This document shows positions 22,862 to 37,800 of a stretch of 64,000 nucleotides of DNA, in pieces. The position numbers and the translations under genes are program-made. Every line of letters begins with the position of its first letter. The stretch's first letter is position 1. The DNA is from Trichoplax sp. H2 (lineage: Eukaryota; Placozoa; Uniplacotomia; Trichoplacea), in assembly GCA_003344405.1 (NCBI GenBank), contig NOWV01000148.1:124001-188000 (forward strand), written 5' to 3'. The notes under the pieces are model-generated. The model saw only the letters and a program-made list of their open reading frames with translations, searched no databases and was not told the origin of the DNA.

Positions 22862-25800
22862 TTATAGGCATGAAAACGGTATGTTTTGAGGCATTTTGGA
22901 TAGCGTTAGAGTAAGATTGCTTCCACCCCGTCGGATAATAGCTAGTGCACTATGGACAAAAACAGAGACATTAATTTTACTCTAAAGTTCTATATACGAA
23001 TATAAGTTTTACTAGATAGTAAATAATTAGCTAGTTCGAAAAAGACCATGATGTATGCTCAATCTTATCTCTTAGGGTAAAATAAATTATTATATGAATA
23101 GGTAGTTTTCTTACAGAAGTAAATTACCTCGAATACTCGACGCCAGATAAACTGATGCCGTTAACAGCTATGATTTTATCACCGGAGCTTATACGATTAC
23201 CCTATTTAACAAATGGCATGTCAAATATTTCAATTTTACTCCCACATATACGACTCTAAATTTTAAATTATAGTAACATAGTAGCATATGATTTTATTAC
23301 TCTAAGAGTGATTCTAGGCAGTAGTGACTCTACTACATTCTCCCTGGTAGTAACAAAATCTTTCCAAATAGGTATCTGAAACTTTACCTACCGATGATGC
23401 AATTCCCTCTGGTTTAACCTCTGCAACAAAGACTCCCTCTTTACGAAATACGGATTTCTAATTATAAAATTAGATAAATGTAAAGTCTTATTGAACTACG
23501 TAAAATTATAGTCTATTAATTCATTTACTAGAAATAAGCAATTAGAATTATAGATTACTTACAGTCCCGTCTACAAGTCCTAAACCTAAATCACCATGCC
23601 TTTTGTGTAATATCACAGTAGTCACTTCACGATCCTCAATTAATTGATCTCGGACAATTAAATCGTGCTTGGACTGTGCTGACGAAATATCGTTTATTTC
23701 GCAATCGACGAATATTTCTTTGTCATCGCGAATTGGACTTTCATCAATCTCGGCAAAAATAATATCATCTATATCCGTCGAATTGGCGAATAAAGACGTA
23801 CTGTCTGATTTTAGCCACTGTTGTATTCTATTACTATTAATCTTAGGAGTAGATCCATCGCTGTCTGTTAACTACTCAAAGAATAATCCGAATTATGCGT
23901 ATGTTACGAAAAGCTATTAAAGATATGCACATCAATATCACTGAACTGATTACTCAAGATAATATACCTTTTTACTTTTGGTGACTTCTGGACGAGAATA
24001 CTTTGACTTTATTTTTTCACATCTTTTATCATTACAGTCTTTAGACACTTTAGATCCACCAACGATCACATTGCTATTTTGCAGTACGGTACTCTTATTA
24101 GTCTAGGAAATGGTTATAAAAGAAATGGTTAACATCTTTAATACTTCTACTGCCGCTTCACTATCAGAATAAGACAATCAGCAGTAGCTGATCAGATTAT
24201 TTTTATAAACGTGTTTACCGTTTTTGGGAAATACCTGTTTAATCATATCGGCATTTCTACAATCTTTTCGTCCATCATAAGAAACTTGCTCCAGGAACAT
24301 TTCCGGATCATACTCGTAAGAAGAGCGACGAGAGTTTGTATGCGTCAAATTATCACACATTTTCATTAAAGCATCAGTGATAGAGCTGAAGAATCAAAAA
24401 ATAATGTTACGGCTGCGATATTTTTTATATAAGTTATTAGCTATCGCAGAAAATTCCAGTTTTCAAAGATATGGATATGAGAGAAAACGCAGAAATGCTG
24501 CTCATAAGATAAGTATCTCGCTATATCTAAAGTAGTTTCTGAAGTTAAAATAAATTATAAATGCTACATAAGAGGAATAGAGAGCACTTATGTGTTTAGT
24601 TATAACATAAGTGATGAAACAGAGAAGCTTATTTTATGTAATTCTTTTCTAGTCGTAATTTACCTTTTGCACTTAATTGAAATTTTTCTACTTATTTTTT
24701 TCTCAATCTGATCCATAAATTTACTTTGATCCATGGATGATCTTCTTTCTGTTTCAATGAAACATTGGATTATTTAGCCGACAATTTAAATAAAACCAGA
24801 TGGAATAAAGCTATTGCATAAACAAATACGAAAATTTTAGAAGTAAAGTAATTACAATAATTACCTCGAGAAGCATTATTTAGGATTTGGATATTTTGAT
24901 ACAGCATCCCTTCTGGGGGATCACCATCTAGATTAACGATATAATCTTTGGCCGGTAATGAAAAGAATTCATTTATTTGCCATGGTGCCACAAGTTGAAC
25001 TATACACAAAAAGATAATTTTCGTTACAGATGCTGAAGAAAGCAAACATAGGATATAAACAATTATAAGAAACTGAAATGCTACCTCACCTGTGCTTAAG
25101 ACTTCTTGTGAGACATGCTGAGGTGGTAGCCAAAGCATAGGAGGAATGACATAGGAATTAAATTGATGCTTACTCATGAACCAATGCAGCTGTGGTGCGG
25201 TGAGTTTGTTATAGGTAGATGATAACTTCTCCCATGAAGACTTTTTACAATAGCAAATAACAAAAAAATCCGTCAAAATGCATTCATAATATCGTCATCG
25301 CTTGCATTTAACATTAATTTGTGGATAGTAACGATTAAATCAAAGTTCTATTTACTTGGGTATTTATTTAAAAGCCAAACAATTATACTCGTACAGCGTA
25401 TTGGAATGAAAACTATTACCTGAAAGAGATGTTGTGGTATTGAGGCTAATAAATGGGCAACTTGAATTGCAGATCCCATTTTATCCGTTGCCAAGTAATT
25501 AAGATCGACTTGATTAGTCCAGTTTAAAATGTTATTCAAATTTTGTTGCAAGGATATACCGTGAGATTGATCATAATTGCCGCTAACACCATATTTTATA
25601 GTAATGTCTAAAATCTTATAATTGAGGAATTCTAAGATGTTGGATAAACAAGCATTTCTTGCTTCAGGGTGTAAATCGTAGAGAGTGGATAAGTCATAAA
25701 CTGCATTAAGGATTGTAGCAATGGAAGAGAAAGAGATATTTCGAAAAATATCAATAACATTTCCAGTCAGGGAATTTTTTTCTGACGAATAATTAGCAGA

Positions 25801-28800
25801 TTCTGAAATACTTTTGCGCAAAATCTACAAAAGGAAAAGCAAACCTTTAATATTACTTTCAAAACAGATCAAATTATAGATGATTTCTGCCAAACTAAGT
25901 AATTATTATATGAAGAAATTGCTCAGCTCTATTGATTAAGCACTTACTTTGATTATGATGGAAACAATTTGCGATAAAGATTGTTGTGAAACATTAGTTA
26001 GCAAATGAAAATCATTGCTTTTAACTTCTTTAATAAGAGAATGTGTATTGACAAAGTGCAATACTTCTATGGTATTTGCTATCCATAAAACGAGATTGGA
26101 TAAAGTTGGTAGTACCGCATTTAATTTTTCAGTGGCATCTTTTCCTCTAAATGTGCGAAGGAATCAGAAATTTTAATTATCTGGCATTTCACAACTCAGC
26201 TTCTATATTCTAATCGATAATCAGCTATGAGCAATTTGAAGATTTTTGAGCCAGATGGTATGTTAGCGATATTATGATATTAAAAATTCGACTATAAAAC
26301 TTTGATATTTGCACCAGGCAACTTTCCAATTTAAATTTGTTGATATTTTGAGATAATTAACCACTATTGATATGTAATAGTTTTGAAGATACTGTGTAAT
26401 AACCTCACTGCGACTAGCATACATTATTGTATCCAAGCTATTACATACTGATGCTTTAATAGTTTTATATTATTATTCAGATATTCGGGAATCAAACCTT
26501 GGGAGAAGCTGAGATTTAAGAGTAGTTATGGCCTCCTGCAAAATAGAAGCGTGATAACATTTAATTTTCGTCATCTTGTTATGATATAGCAAAGCTATAG
26601 ATTGATTAATGGCTAATAATGTCTGTAGATGGTGCCAATCATTTCATCAATATCAAACGCTATTTAACGAAAGACATGAAAGTACGAAGTAGGAAAATAT
26701 AGCCTTGTACAGTTATAAAATTACCTCATTATTATTTTTTAGCATTTGATATATTTTGTCGGTAAACAGTATGGTGGATTCTTTGCCATGATTTTTAATG
26801 GAATACTCTAAGCTCATAGCAAGGACATATGCTGGTGCTAACTTAAACGTTTGAGTCATTGCCGGATCAGCTAAAATATTGATAGAAGATAATAGCTGAT
26901 TTTCCTGTTCTAGACCATATTCTAATTCCAGTCGGTTATCGTCCTTCGGTGATGAAGGTCCATTTTGGTTAATAAACGAAGGTATGTAGGCTTCGTTTTT
27001 TGTAAAAACGGAACCATCAAAATCTAATTCGTCTTCAAAATTCGTTTGAGTTTGGATGCTAACCTTGGGTATGATCTATAACGCAAATTGCAACGGGAAA
27101 AAAGCTATTAGCATAATTAATTTGGAAATTACTTCTAAGAAATTACTCTATATTAACCCTATTGGACAATACCTCTGAAGATGGATTAGACTGAGTTGGT
27201 GCGGGTGCTGGAATTGAATTTAGCCAAGAAATTTGCAATGCCGAATCTGAAACTTTTTTGGGATTTTTATAGATGAACAAATAGTAACGTCCGAAGCCAA
27301 TTAAATCCCCTGGCGTAAGTTTTGTTTCAGCAACAATCTTGACGTTATTAACAGTTACTAGGGCGCCTTCGAATGGACTCAGCCAGACATCAGTTACAGC
27401 CTCACTAGAATCCGAGTCTTGATCATCTGAAATCTAAGTAATAAGCTGCAAGTTAGCTAAATGCATTCTATACTATCCTGATTGGGTCGATTTAAACTTA
27501 AGCTACCTCGTGCTGATCTTCATTAACGGAACGATTGTAAATCCAGCAATGCTGTGGTAAGATATCAGGTGATCGAAGAAGAATTTCATTTTCGGTTGTA
27601 CAATCGCCACTGTAACGAAAGCAAACTAGTATAACGCGTTGTAATATATTATAAATATATTCATCTTCTTTTAATTCAAAGCCACGTATCATGACAAAAT
27701 GAGGACATTGGGAGGAGGATTTGGATAATTTACGCGAAGGTGGTGTTGGGGTTTCATCATCCGATTTTATACGATCGGATTGAATCCCTTCATCCTGCAG
27801 TTGTTCATGTCGTGCATGCTCTTGTTGCTGTTGCGTCGATAATTGAGCAGGATTAACCATTTCCAATACATTTTCATGCGAAGAGAAACTCTTTACCAGC
27901 CTTTTCCGTAAATTTTCCAATCCTGTAGAGGATTCGAAATCAGCTAGGTATGCTAAAGCATCGGTTTTCCATAACAGCTCAAAACGCCGTTCATACTCTG
28001 GTGCTACTTGCCAAAATGTTTGCAATGCTAGTGGCTGCTCATAGTCATCAAGTACTCTAAGGTAAAGGGGCTGAGATTGATCAGATTTACTACCACTGTT
28101 GCCTTTACTAAATCGCCGACTTGTCTTACGATCTTTAGCCGAATAGATTATTTCACATAAAGCGTAATACTTGCGATTAGTAATTTCTAATTTTAATCTT
28201 TCAATTGCTTCTTTAATCACTTTTTTAACATTCACACGATTTGAAATCATCAAGGGTTCGGGTCGAATGCCATTTGTCACATTAATGTTAGCATATAAGC
28301 GAAAGATTGAAGGATAAAATAGTGAATTATCACCTCCATATTCAGTTACTGGAGTCTTCTTGCAGTTAGAAGTAGCTTTGCTAGACATAGACATGGTTCT
28401 GCTGCTCTTAGAAAACAAGGCAGATAAAGATGATAGCCCTTTCTGCTTCCCTTTACTTTTCTTGCTGTTGAAACTGCCTTGATCCGTAAAGTAGCTTCCT
28501 TCTTCAGGCGATTTAAGAGTTGGTGAATCTGTTCCGGCATCTTCGGTGCTTCGAGTTCTAATTTTAATCGAACCGATGGAAATTGGACGACTACTTGATC
28601 TTACTCGTGAAATACTAGTCTGTTTCACAGCTGCGATAGCCTCTGCAGGCTTATTCGCATTAGGGTCGGACATACTTCTTAATCTCACTTCGCTATCTGG
28701 AAAGAATGAAACTTAAATTAAATGAAATTCTAATAGTTAAATTTATATTTTACCGACTCATTAGATTGATAGCTGATAGTTGACTTGACGAAAGAATGAT

Positions 28801-31800
28801 TCAATAAATAGTTGATCAAGTAAATAAATTTATTTGGTGTAATGAAGATCTACCATCTTGCCCAATAGAGATACATTCGGCCAGATCTCAATTTCTCAAT
28901 TTTATTTACACAGGTATAAAATATTGCGAGTATTTATAATTTCTGAGTATTGTGGTAGTGATAAAGTATATGCTATTATAAAATGCTATGCTGTATCTAG
29001 TCTAGCTAAGTTATTACGGTACTTACATTTAAAATTATCTATTGGTGAACTCTTCTGCTCGTCACTACTCGCTGTAGGCGTATAACCAGTCAATTGGAGT
29101 AGAAATTGAATCTCACTTTCAGCGCTAGTAGCTAAATCCAATGGATAGTCTTCAGACTGTAATGATGTTTTAGCTATAAAAGGAATGCAAAATGAAAGTA
29201 TTAGCAACAGCTTCCTTGCTGCTATTAATACTAGTTAGCGAGTTGATCAACTACATTAAGGCATAAATATTGTTATGATCAAATTTTTCGCTATTTTAAT
29301 TGACCACTGAGTTTAATTATATTGATTAAATATCTAATTTTCTGCAAATCTTTTCTTAATTATACCTCTTTTTTCGATATATTAGTATTCAAGTAACAGT
29401 TGACGTCAAAGTGTTATGATTTTAATTACAAAAGAATTAATAAATTCGTCAACTCTTGTCTATAACAATTCGCAAATCACTGTAGATAATATGATTTAAT
29501 TATAACAGTGGTTGACAAGCTTAATCATAGTTGAAAAGAGCTAATACCATCAATAAGATGAATCGACTACAGATAAATGGACCTGGTTTAGTCGTTAAAA
29601 CTTTGGATCATTTAAATAGTTTTGACAATATTTCTACTCCTACACTGCGGTAAAAGTAAAAATTTATATAACCTCAGCATTGGCTGGAATCTGAATGGTT
29701 TGTGTTGATGTAAAGGACAATTTAGTAGTTTTACTGCTACGATACATAATTGATTGAAAAGATAATTTCGGGTATAAATTGGTCAAGATGATCAACAATA
29801 AGCAATAAAAGGAAGACGTGATGCAATTTTCATGCTCAAATAAACTATATTAAATATGACCTTGATGATACAAAATTATTCCAAAGTTTTTTGTTAGCAC
29901 TAATCAAGTGGAAATGAAATGCCCAAGTATAATATGTGTAAAAATCTATTTTGAGAATAGAATTAAAAATCTGCAGTGAAAACAAATTAACTAAATCAGA
30001 ATTTACAGAAGGAAAACATTTTGTATTGACTAGTGGTTAATCTACCTTATGTTGTAATTTATTACTGCTTGTTATAATTTTTACATAGCTGAGAGCATAT
30101 CTATTTGGATAGCAGCTAATAAAGTACTTTAAAGAAATTATCAGTGCGTTTTTTTCGTCCCAGGTTCTTAACCAGAGTACCTCAACGTGTAGCTAACTGA
30201 AATACTAGTGCGAAATTACAACATTTTACTCTTTAAAAAATCAAATTATACGGTACAAAAAATTCTCGAATTTTCTTAATTTTGAGCTCCTTGTATTTTA
30301 TATCAATGCCTTGAAATCTTAATTGTAACAGAATTCGTATATTGAGATGGAATAACCTTTTATAAGACATAACCTAGGGAACATGATACAAATAATAAGC
30401 CAAATTTTCAATATCTATCGAGAATGAGGTGAATATAGTAACGACTGCATTTGCAATCTTTACTTTTTCTAACGAGTGATTCGAGATAAAAGATACCTAA
30501 CATTCAATATTAAAATCTAAAGAAGAGCTTTATGCTACGGAAAACATTAGATAAATTCGAAAATCAGAAAGTCAAGAGTTAAGATTCATACGACATTGGC
30601 AATTTTCATCTGATTCCGATGAAGATGCTAGATTAATTAGTAAAGACTATAACGCTACAGAAAGAAGGGATTTAGAAGGACTGCTCTGACCTAAATCCAT
30701 ATTATAATACGATAATTAGCCATAACGATTACCTTTGGATAGACGATAAATATGCATCTTTGTGAGCAAATATCCGTTAAATAGCTTGAAATTGTTCTAA
30801 ATACTACAGAAACTGATTCCTATAAGAAAATATTGTCTTGGTAACATAATCTGCATTATGATGACGACCTTAGTCAGCAAATCTACCAGAGGTGTTCTAC
30901 AAGTGATGTTTAGATGAATATTTAACGGGCTGCTAAGAAATATCTGCTTGAGTTTTGTCGGTATGATGTATCATAAAATAAAAAGTGGAATATTAATATA
31001 TTTTAAAGTATGATACTGTTATCGTCAATCCTAAGAATCGATCAATAACGGTACTACGTAGTTAATGTTTACTGCTAATCATTAATGTCATTGCAGTCTG
31101 ATCAGCATTGCTGTGCCATAAATTAAGCCAAAATTTGTCAAATAAAATAAAAAAATTAAAGCAAAAATATCAGAGTATACTGTCTTAAAAGAGAATATGA
31201 AGTAAATCATATTATGATGGTTTAATACTGATTAACCTCAGCTCTAATGGAGATAACACTTAGGGCAACCTTATTAACCCTATCTCTGTAACTAACAGTT
31301 GCGTTAGTAGTATATTAAGCTAGAAATTGTTAAATAAAGAAATGTTAAAGCAAACATTTCAGAGATCTACTTTCATAAAAGAATGCTAGCTAAATTGATA
31401 TCATGGTGGTTTAATATTGATCCCTTTCGGATCTAATGGTTATAACAAGTAGGGGTAATCTTATTATTCTACTCATATATTTTACCCATAATTCGCTATC
31501 ATCGAATAATTAATAGTGAAATTTTTAAAAGTTATTGCTATGCGATGATTATACGTACATACTTTCTACCGAACAAAAAATAAAATGTCTTTGCGATATA
31601 AAGCATCGCTAGCATCTTCTAGTCTTCTTAGACCAGAAATAAAGTGAAGTGATTATTTATCTATTATCATTGAACCAATAAATTAAGATATTTTAATAAA
31701 CCATTTCCATTTACCTTGAAGAAGAATTAACAAGTAGATATTATTACCGCTCCCGAGCTATAATTATATCTATGTAAACCTCATTCCAAATGTATTATGA

Positions 31801-34800
31801 TGTATCTTGTAAACGTTCTAGCTTTTCGATTTTTTCACATAGAATAGTTCACATGGGGGAAGAAAATGCAAAGCAGTAAATGGTAGTGTAACTCAATAGA
31901 TCTTAAACTAATGGTAAAAATGATATGGTGAGACTTATATTCAATCCATAGTAGATCGATATGTTTCAGCTGTTCTAAAGACTAACAATAAATTTTGTTT
32001 TTCTTCAGTCATACATAAATGATATTAATATGATTATATTACGGTATTCAGCGATGATCTGTTCTATCATTATGTGCAGAGCTTTGTGTAATCATGACCT
32101 CCATTGTCACTTTTATTTAATTTGTAATTACAATTTGAATGGGTTTTAATTTCTAAATAGTTTAGAAAGAAAACATCTGGTCTGAATTAGTAATAGACGA
32201 TAACCTTCATTTGTCTCGTTTAACAAGTATTGTTCACTACTTGACAATTATTCTCTAACAATATGATCCTTAGCATTCTAAATTTTAAATAAATTATGGC
32301 ACCTTTAGATTACGTTTACGGTAAATTGCGCTATTAAATAAATATAAAATTTTAAGGCGGGTATCCGTTATTTTTACTTTATTGACAGTTTGATAACGAT
32401 AATTATTACCGGATTTACTTGATAGAGTTAATTGTAACTTCATTATTTTGTAACCACCAAAAAACGTAAATAATAATTTGTTTTTGGTAGATATCAAGAT
32501 AGCAATAATCTCGTATAAGTACGTATAAGAGACTATGAATTAAGTATCGTTAATCTCGAAGGATTTCTATAATTTGAATTATGAGATACCCATTGAGTTA
32601 GATGTAATATTTAGCCTATCTATATTTAGGAATTTAGTTGATGCAAGTCACTTGCGATAGATGCATATAATTAAGACTATACGATCTTTCTTTCATTCGA
32701 TAAGGGCTATTACCCGTTTTAAGGACATCCATTATTTTTATTTTATTGACTGGTCGATAACGATACCTACAGTCGGATTAACTTGATGGAATTAATCGCA
32801 ACTTCATTATTTTTTAACCGCCATAAAACGTAAATAACTATAATCATTTGTTATTAGTTGATGCTGATATTAATACAGCAAATAAACTCGTACGGATAAG
32901 ACACTCTGAATTAAGTATCTTCAACTTCGAAGGATTTCTATAGTTTGGATTATGAGATACCCATTGAGTTAGATATTATATTTAGCCTATCTATATTTAG
33001 GACTTTAGTTAATGCAAGTCACTTGCGTTAGATGCATATAATTTAGACTGTGTGATCTTTTATTCAATAAGGGCTATTACCCATTTTAGGCTTCCATAAC
33101 TCAAAAATATGTACATAACTTCTTAATAAAATACCGATATCATTCGATAACAATTTGGACATCCTTTCACAGTGCAATTTATTATTCTTTAAAATAACAA
33201 CGTTTATAATTGTGGAAAATAGTATATTCGATTAATTTCATAATATTCGTAAATACTGAGTATAGTCCAGTTCCTAAGTAATCAGCCCTAATAATTATTA
33301 CGAAAATCGCTGTTACAGTTTAATATGGCGGTTTTACTTTAACTACGTAATATAAATGATAAAAATGATTAATATTATAACAGTAGCATATTTCTAATTC
33401 TTGATCATTATTTACCTCGGAAGGCTTATTTTGTAGTGTAGTACGAGTATATTTGCGCATAAGAAAAAGAAATTGCAAATGTTAAGAGGAATAGGTGATA
33501 ACGAATACCAGCGTACAATAAAACATTAATCATATACCGTAATTAATGAACGTAGTCGCGTTTTATAACTTGGAAAGAGGATATTTTAGCGCTTGGTTCT
33601 CTTTATTCAATACCTTTTATTGATTTAGCAATCTAATGAACCGCTGAAAAGTTTATTATAGTAGAAACAGAAAAACGTTATATAGTAATAATATAATTCC
33701 ATTATATCTTGCTCTTCATAGTAACAAGTTAAAGTTATTTTGATTTACGCAATAGCTATTGAACATTCTATTTGGAACAATGAAATGTATGTTACTGCTG
33801 AGTTAAAAATATTATAGTTCACTCCGCGGTGGCCGTAATAGCATAATCGAGTAGACATACGTGTCCATATTAGTATATCGATAAAGGCCGTATATTCTAT
33901 GAAATGCGAGGATCAAATAAATATCCGTGTGCAAAATATGAATAAAGACTGCAGATTTATATTGAAGATCATATTTCTAGAAGACTCCATTGCTTCCATC
34001 CATGATGCGAATTAATCACTAAGTTCGCAGATTTAATCGAAATTTTCAACGGAACATAAACAACTATCATGATATACACTTAAAATAAGATGCAAAAGGT
34101 TACATTTATACGGGGTTATCATGAAATTATAGAATCATCATGAGTTCTGATGATGCTAAATTGAATATGGCGGTATAGAAGTATTCAAAATAAAATTGTT
34201 GTATTTATTTTAGAATTTTGCTAAATTTGTTTTGTGTTGTAATTAGTATATTTAGGAAAAGTGATATTGTAATCAATATTTGAAGGGACTTTGCAAGCTA
34301 ACCCATTTCGGAGGATTCACCTTATCTTTTAAACACTTTGTCTCAAATTCTTTAGCTAGCGAATATACTGTAAAAACTTGTTTTAAGGTTACTTGTACAC
34401 CCCTCCCTTTGAGTGACTTAAGGAATGTCAACAATTCTCATAAACCGTTACAAGAGGGTCATGACAAAATTAACAATTTATACGTATTAGCTTGAGCTGA
34501 ATTATTTAACACGAAATGCTGTCTTATGGCCGCAATACCATCCATCAGTCGAATTACTGTTGCATAGTAACGGAGTTTGCAAACAGATTATTACAACGAT
34601 AAATTATAGCATAATATAAAAGTAAGTCACTATTACAAAGGTGATTATCAGCACAACTGGTATGGCATTCTGCAGAATAAGTAACTAAATTGAAACGGCT
34701 ATAAATTTTCTCAAGTGGGTCAAAGTCCCCTTGATCCTCAAATGTACTTGTTAAAATCATCCAGGTTCACTAAGTTGTTAATTAGGCTATGATTAAATAA

Positions 34801-37800
34801 TAACAGCAGGCTAGCAAAGTTCCTATCTAATATCATCAAAAGAATGCATTCAAAACAAAATATTGCCTAGTTTCAGACAAATTGGGTAAATAGCATGAGT
34901 AAATGCGAAATGTGATCACCGTTTACGCCCTTTCATTATATTTTACAAACAATAAATAACAAATAACGTAAAATCTTAATCAAATATTAATCGAACGTTC
35001 CTTTTACGGTGAATTAACTGGTTATAATTTAAACGTTTAGATAGATAAATGTGAAGCGTGGGCTAAATGTATTTGATCTAGTCATCTTTGTATTTTTAAT
35101 AGTCGCTTGGCGTGATCAGCATCATGACTGCTAAATTAAATTTACGCATTACTTTCAAGGTAAATAAGATAAAGCGACCAGTTAAATCGGTAAAGATATA
35201 ATTTAAGATAGTGATTCTATTTATACGATGCTTTCTAGCCTTTAGATCATAAAATATATACCATAGCGTCAAATTTGCGAGCAGAGGACATCTGTTATTT
35301 GCATGACTACGCTAATTTTAAAAAAATGCTTGCTTAAAGCTAGATGAGCTGTCAAGGTAAATTCACGTGCTAATATAAAGTCCATGGATTACATCATCCA
35401 TGGGATGATTGTCTAATATTTATGATGGGCTAATCTCTAATGAATGCTTACTTAGATACTGTATAATAGCAAAACAGATATAAAATATTAAGTAATAGGA
35501 TTCTAAACTAAGCACATAGAAATATTAAGTTTATACCGTAAATTAATCAAGCTGATAGCACATTCTAAGCTTACGATTAAATTTGATCTTCAGAAGCGGG
35601 ATAAATTGTTATTTGATGTGTTAATGCTAACTTACCTTAAATTACACTATAAGTGATAGAGTGGAAATTCCTATAGTTATTAGAGAAATTAGCTTATGAA
35701 CCGGCTATATTCATATCGTATTCAATTTGTAATGGATGAAATTATAGGATTGAAGTTACTATGAAAGGGTATGAGGTAGATTAATTATAACGCTTGTCAA
35801 ATATTGACGTTATATTTTAGTTGAATAAAAGAAATATGCACAATAGAGGAAATTACGATTTTTTTTGTTTTTGCCTACTACATTATTCTACTCAAGACAC
35901 GTTGGTAAGCAATTTCCAATGTTCTAATTTGCCAGACCATTGTATAAGAATTAAGTAAGCAATGATAATCCTAGAACGCTGGTTATATTAATATTTTCAG
36001 GATTGCGTTTCATTATTGTTAAATTATTTGACGAGCTAACCGATGTGATCGTGGTATTATATGTTAAAAGGAAACCTTAAAATACGCTGATACCAGTATT
36101 TACAATTTTCAATCCAGACAACAGTTTTTAAAGGCGAAATATTGCATACAAAAATTACTGTTTAAAAGCATTACCAAGTAATATTAGGTGCAAAAGATTA
36201 GTACATTGATTACCCATCAGTTTTTGCCGATATCTTACTAGACAATGAGCTGGACGATGCTGCTAACTGCGAAATACTACTAAAATGCTAACCTAATAAC
36301 TCAAGAATTTCTAGGAGTTTTTAAATTCGTCTTATATAAAATAAAAAAAAATGAAGTAGAATATCATTTCAAACTTTAGAATTCCCCATAATAACGATTG
36401 AAACACCACTTGAGCCTTAATCGAGGTCTGTAATTTTATAGCAATATTGACCATATTTGATGGAATAAATTATCTAGTCCAGAAACAAAGTAATAATTCT
36501 ATTGAATTAAGGAATAAATAATTAATTTAAAATTCTTCATCAATTCATTTTAAATCAATTATAAATGATGGCCAAAATGACAAATGTTTAAGAAATGACG
36601 AGAAACAACAACATTGTATTTAGATCAATCTCAAGAATTGAAATTTTTGGCCTCGTTGAAAAACAGATTGAAGAATATATTCGAGCAGCTAGACAATTGA
36701 GCATAACTAACACGCATAGACAGTATTTTTGTCTTCATGTATAAAAAGAAAAACTATTTGGATTTCTGTGATGACGGTATGATAAGAAGATTAATAACTT
36801 GTTGCATCGAGACTGATTAAGCAGAGCAAATTCGATAGGATAGATAATAATCTTCATAATGGGATAGATTGAATGTTTGACTGGTTACATATGTGGATGA
36901 CGTAATCTGAGATTAGTTAGTTATAAACCTTGATGTGATTCCGTTCCGTTATGAAATGCAATAAAAAATATTCCATACAATTTATAATATTTACAATGAT
37001 ATAATCCCGATTTCAATGCAACAATTTCTATAATTAAAGCCATAGTTGATACAGTAACTGTTTATCCCTCAAACAGAGCTTAGAAAGAAACCCTGCTTCA
37101 ATAGCTGTTGTTAAGGACTAATTCGATAACATAAGCACCCAATTAATTCACTAAATACATAAAACAGCAATTGATAGTTTTGATTAAAAGCACTGTCTAT
37201 GTCGTATTATGATTCTGATTCAATTACGTATTATTAGTTCACGATTCAGTTTAGAAGGGAAGACAATATAACAAATAGACCACCTTAGTTGTTACAGCCT
37301 TCGTCAAAAAATTATGTGGAGCCTTTATGCAGTTAATTTAGTTTATGGCCGATATTGTATTATATAAATGGGTAAGATAATACGTGTATTTTTTTACCAG
37401 GAAGATTAAAAGTAACTTACTTTCACCGCAAATCAAAAATAATTCTGCTTTTGGACTACTTGCTTGTGGATTAATTTTCATGCCGACTTTATTTAGCATA
37501 TTCGGAATAACTGTATTCACGGTCATGGTGCTGTGAATTTTAATCTTGTACGATTCACGCTCTGTCGATAAATTGGACGAATCCATTAGTTGTACATTGA
37601 ATGGCACAACACCTTCATATTCTAGATCCTTATTAAAATAAAAGAATATAGAGAATAACCTTGTGTGCAATCAGTATATGTATACAATGCTTCTTTGTTG
37701 TTCAATTCTAATACAATCTAATTTGATAGAAGCTTATATAGATGAGTAAATGACTGTAGATTATAACAAATAATATTGAATGATAATGGTAGGAGAAATA

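Larger units (their letters stand above)
29174..37420 (-). other. 8.2-kb intron inside the first RA domain
   Basis: The donor is A|GTAAGT at 37421/37420 and the acceptor TTTATAG lies before 29173. The phase-1 ends join to TKTSLQSEDYPLD, which completes the RA fold, so this very long intron is well supported. It contains two local duplications (31.1-31.5 kb and 32.3-33.1 kb). I see no nested gene on either strand. Confidence 0.75.

Noticed and set aside
23669-23920. Rightward 83-codon frame
   Set aside because: It is antisense to the PDZ-proximal exon of the afadin/RADIL-like gene.
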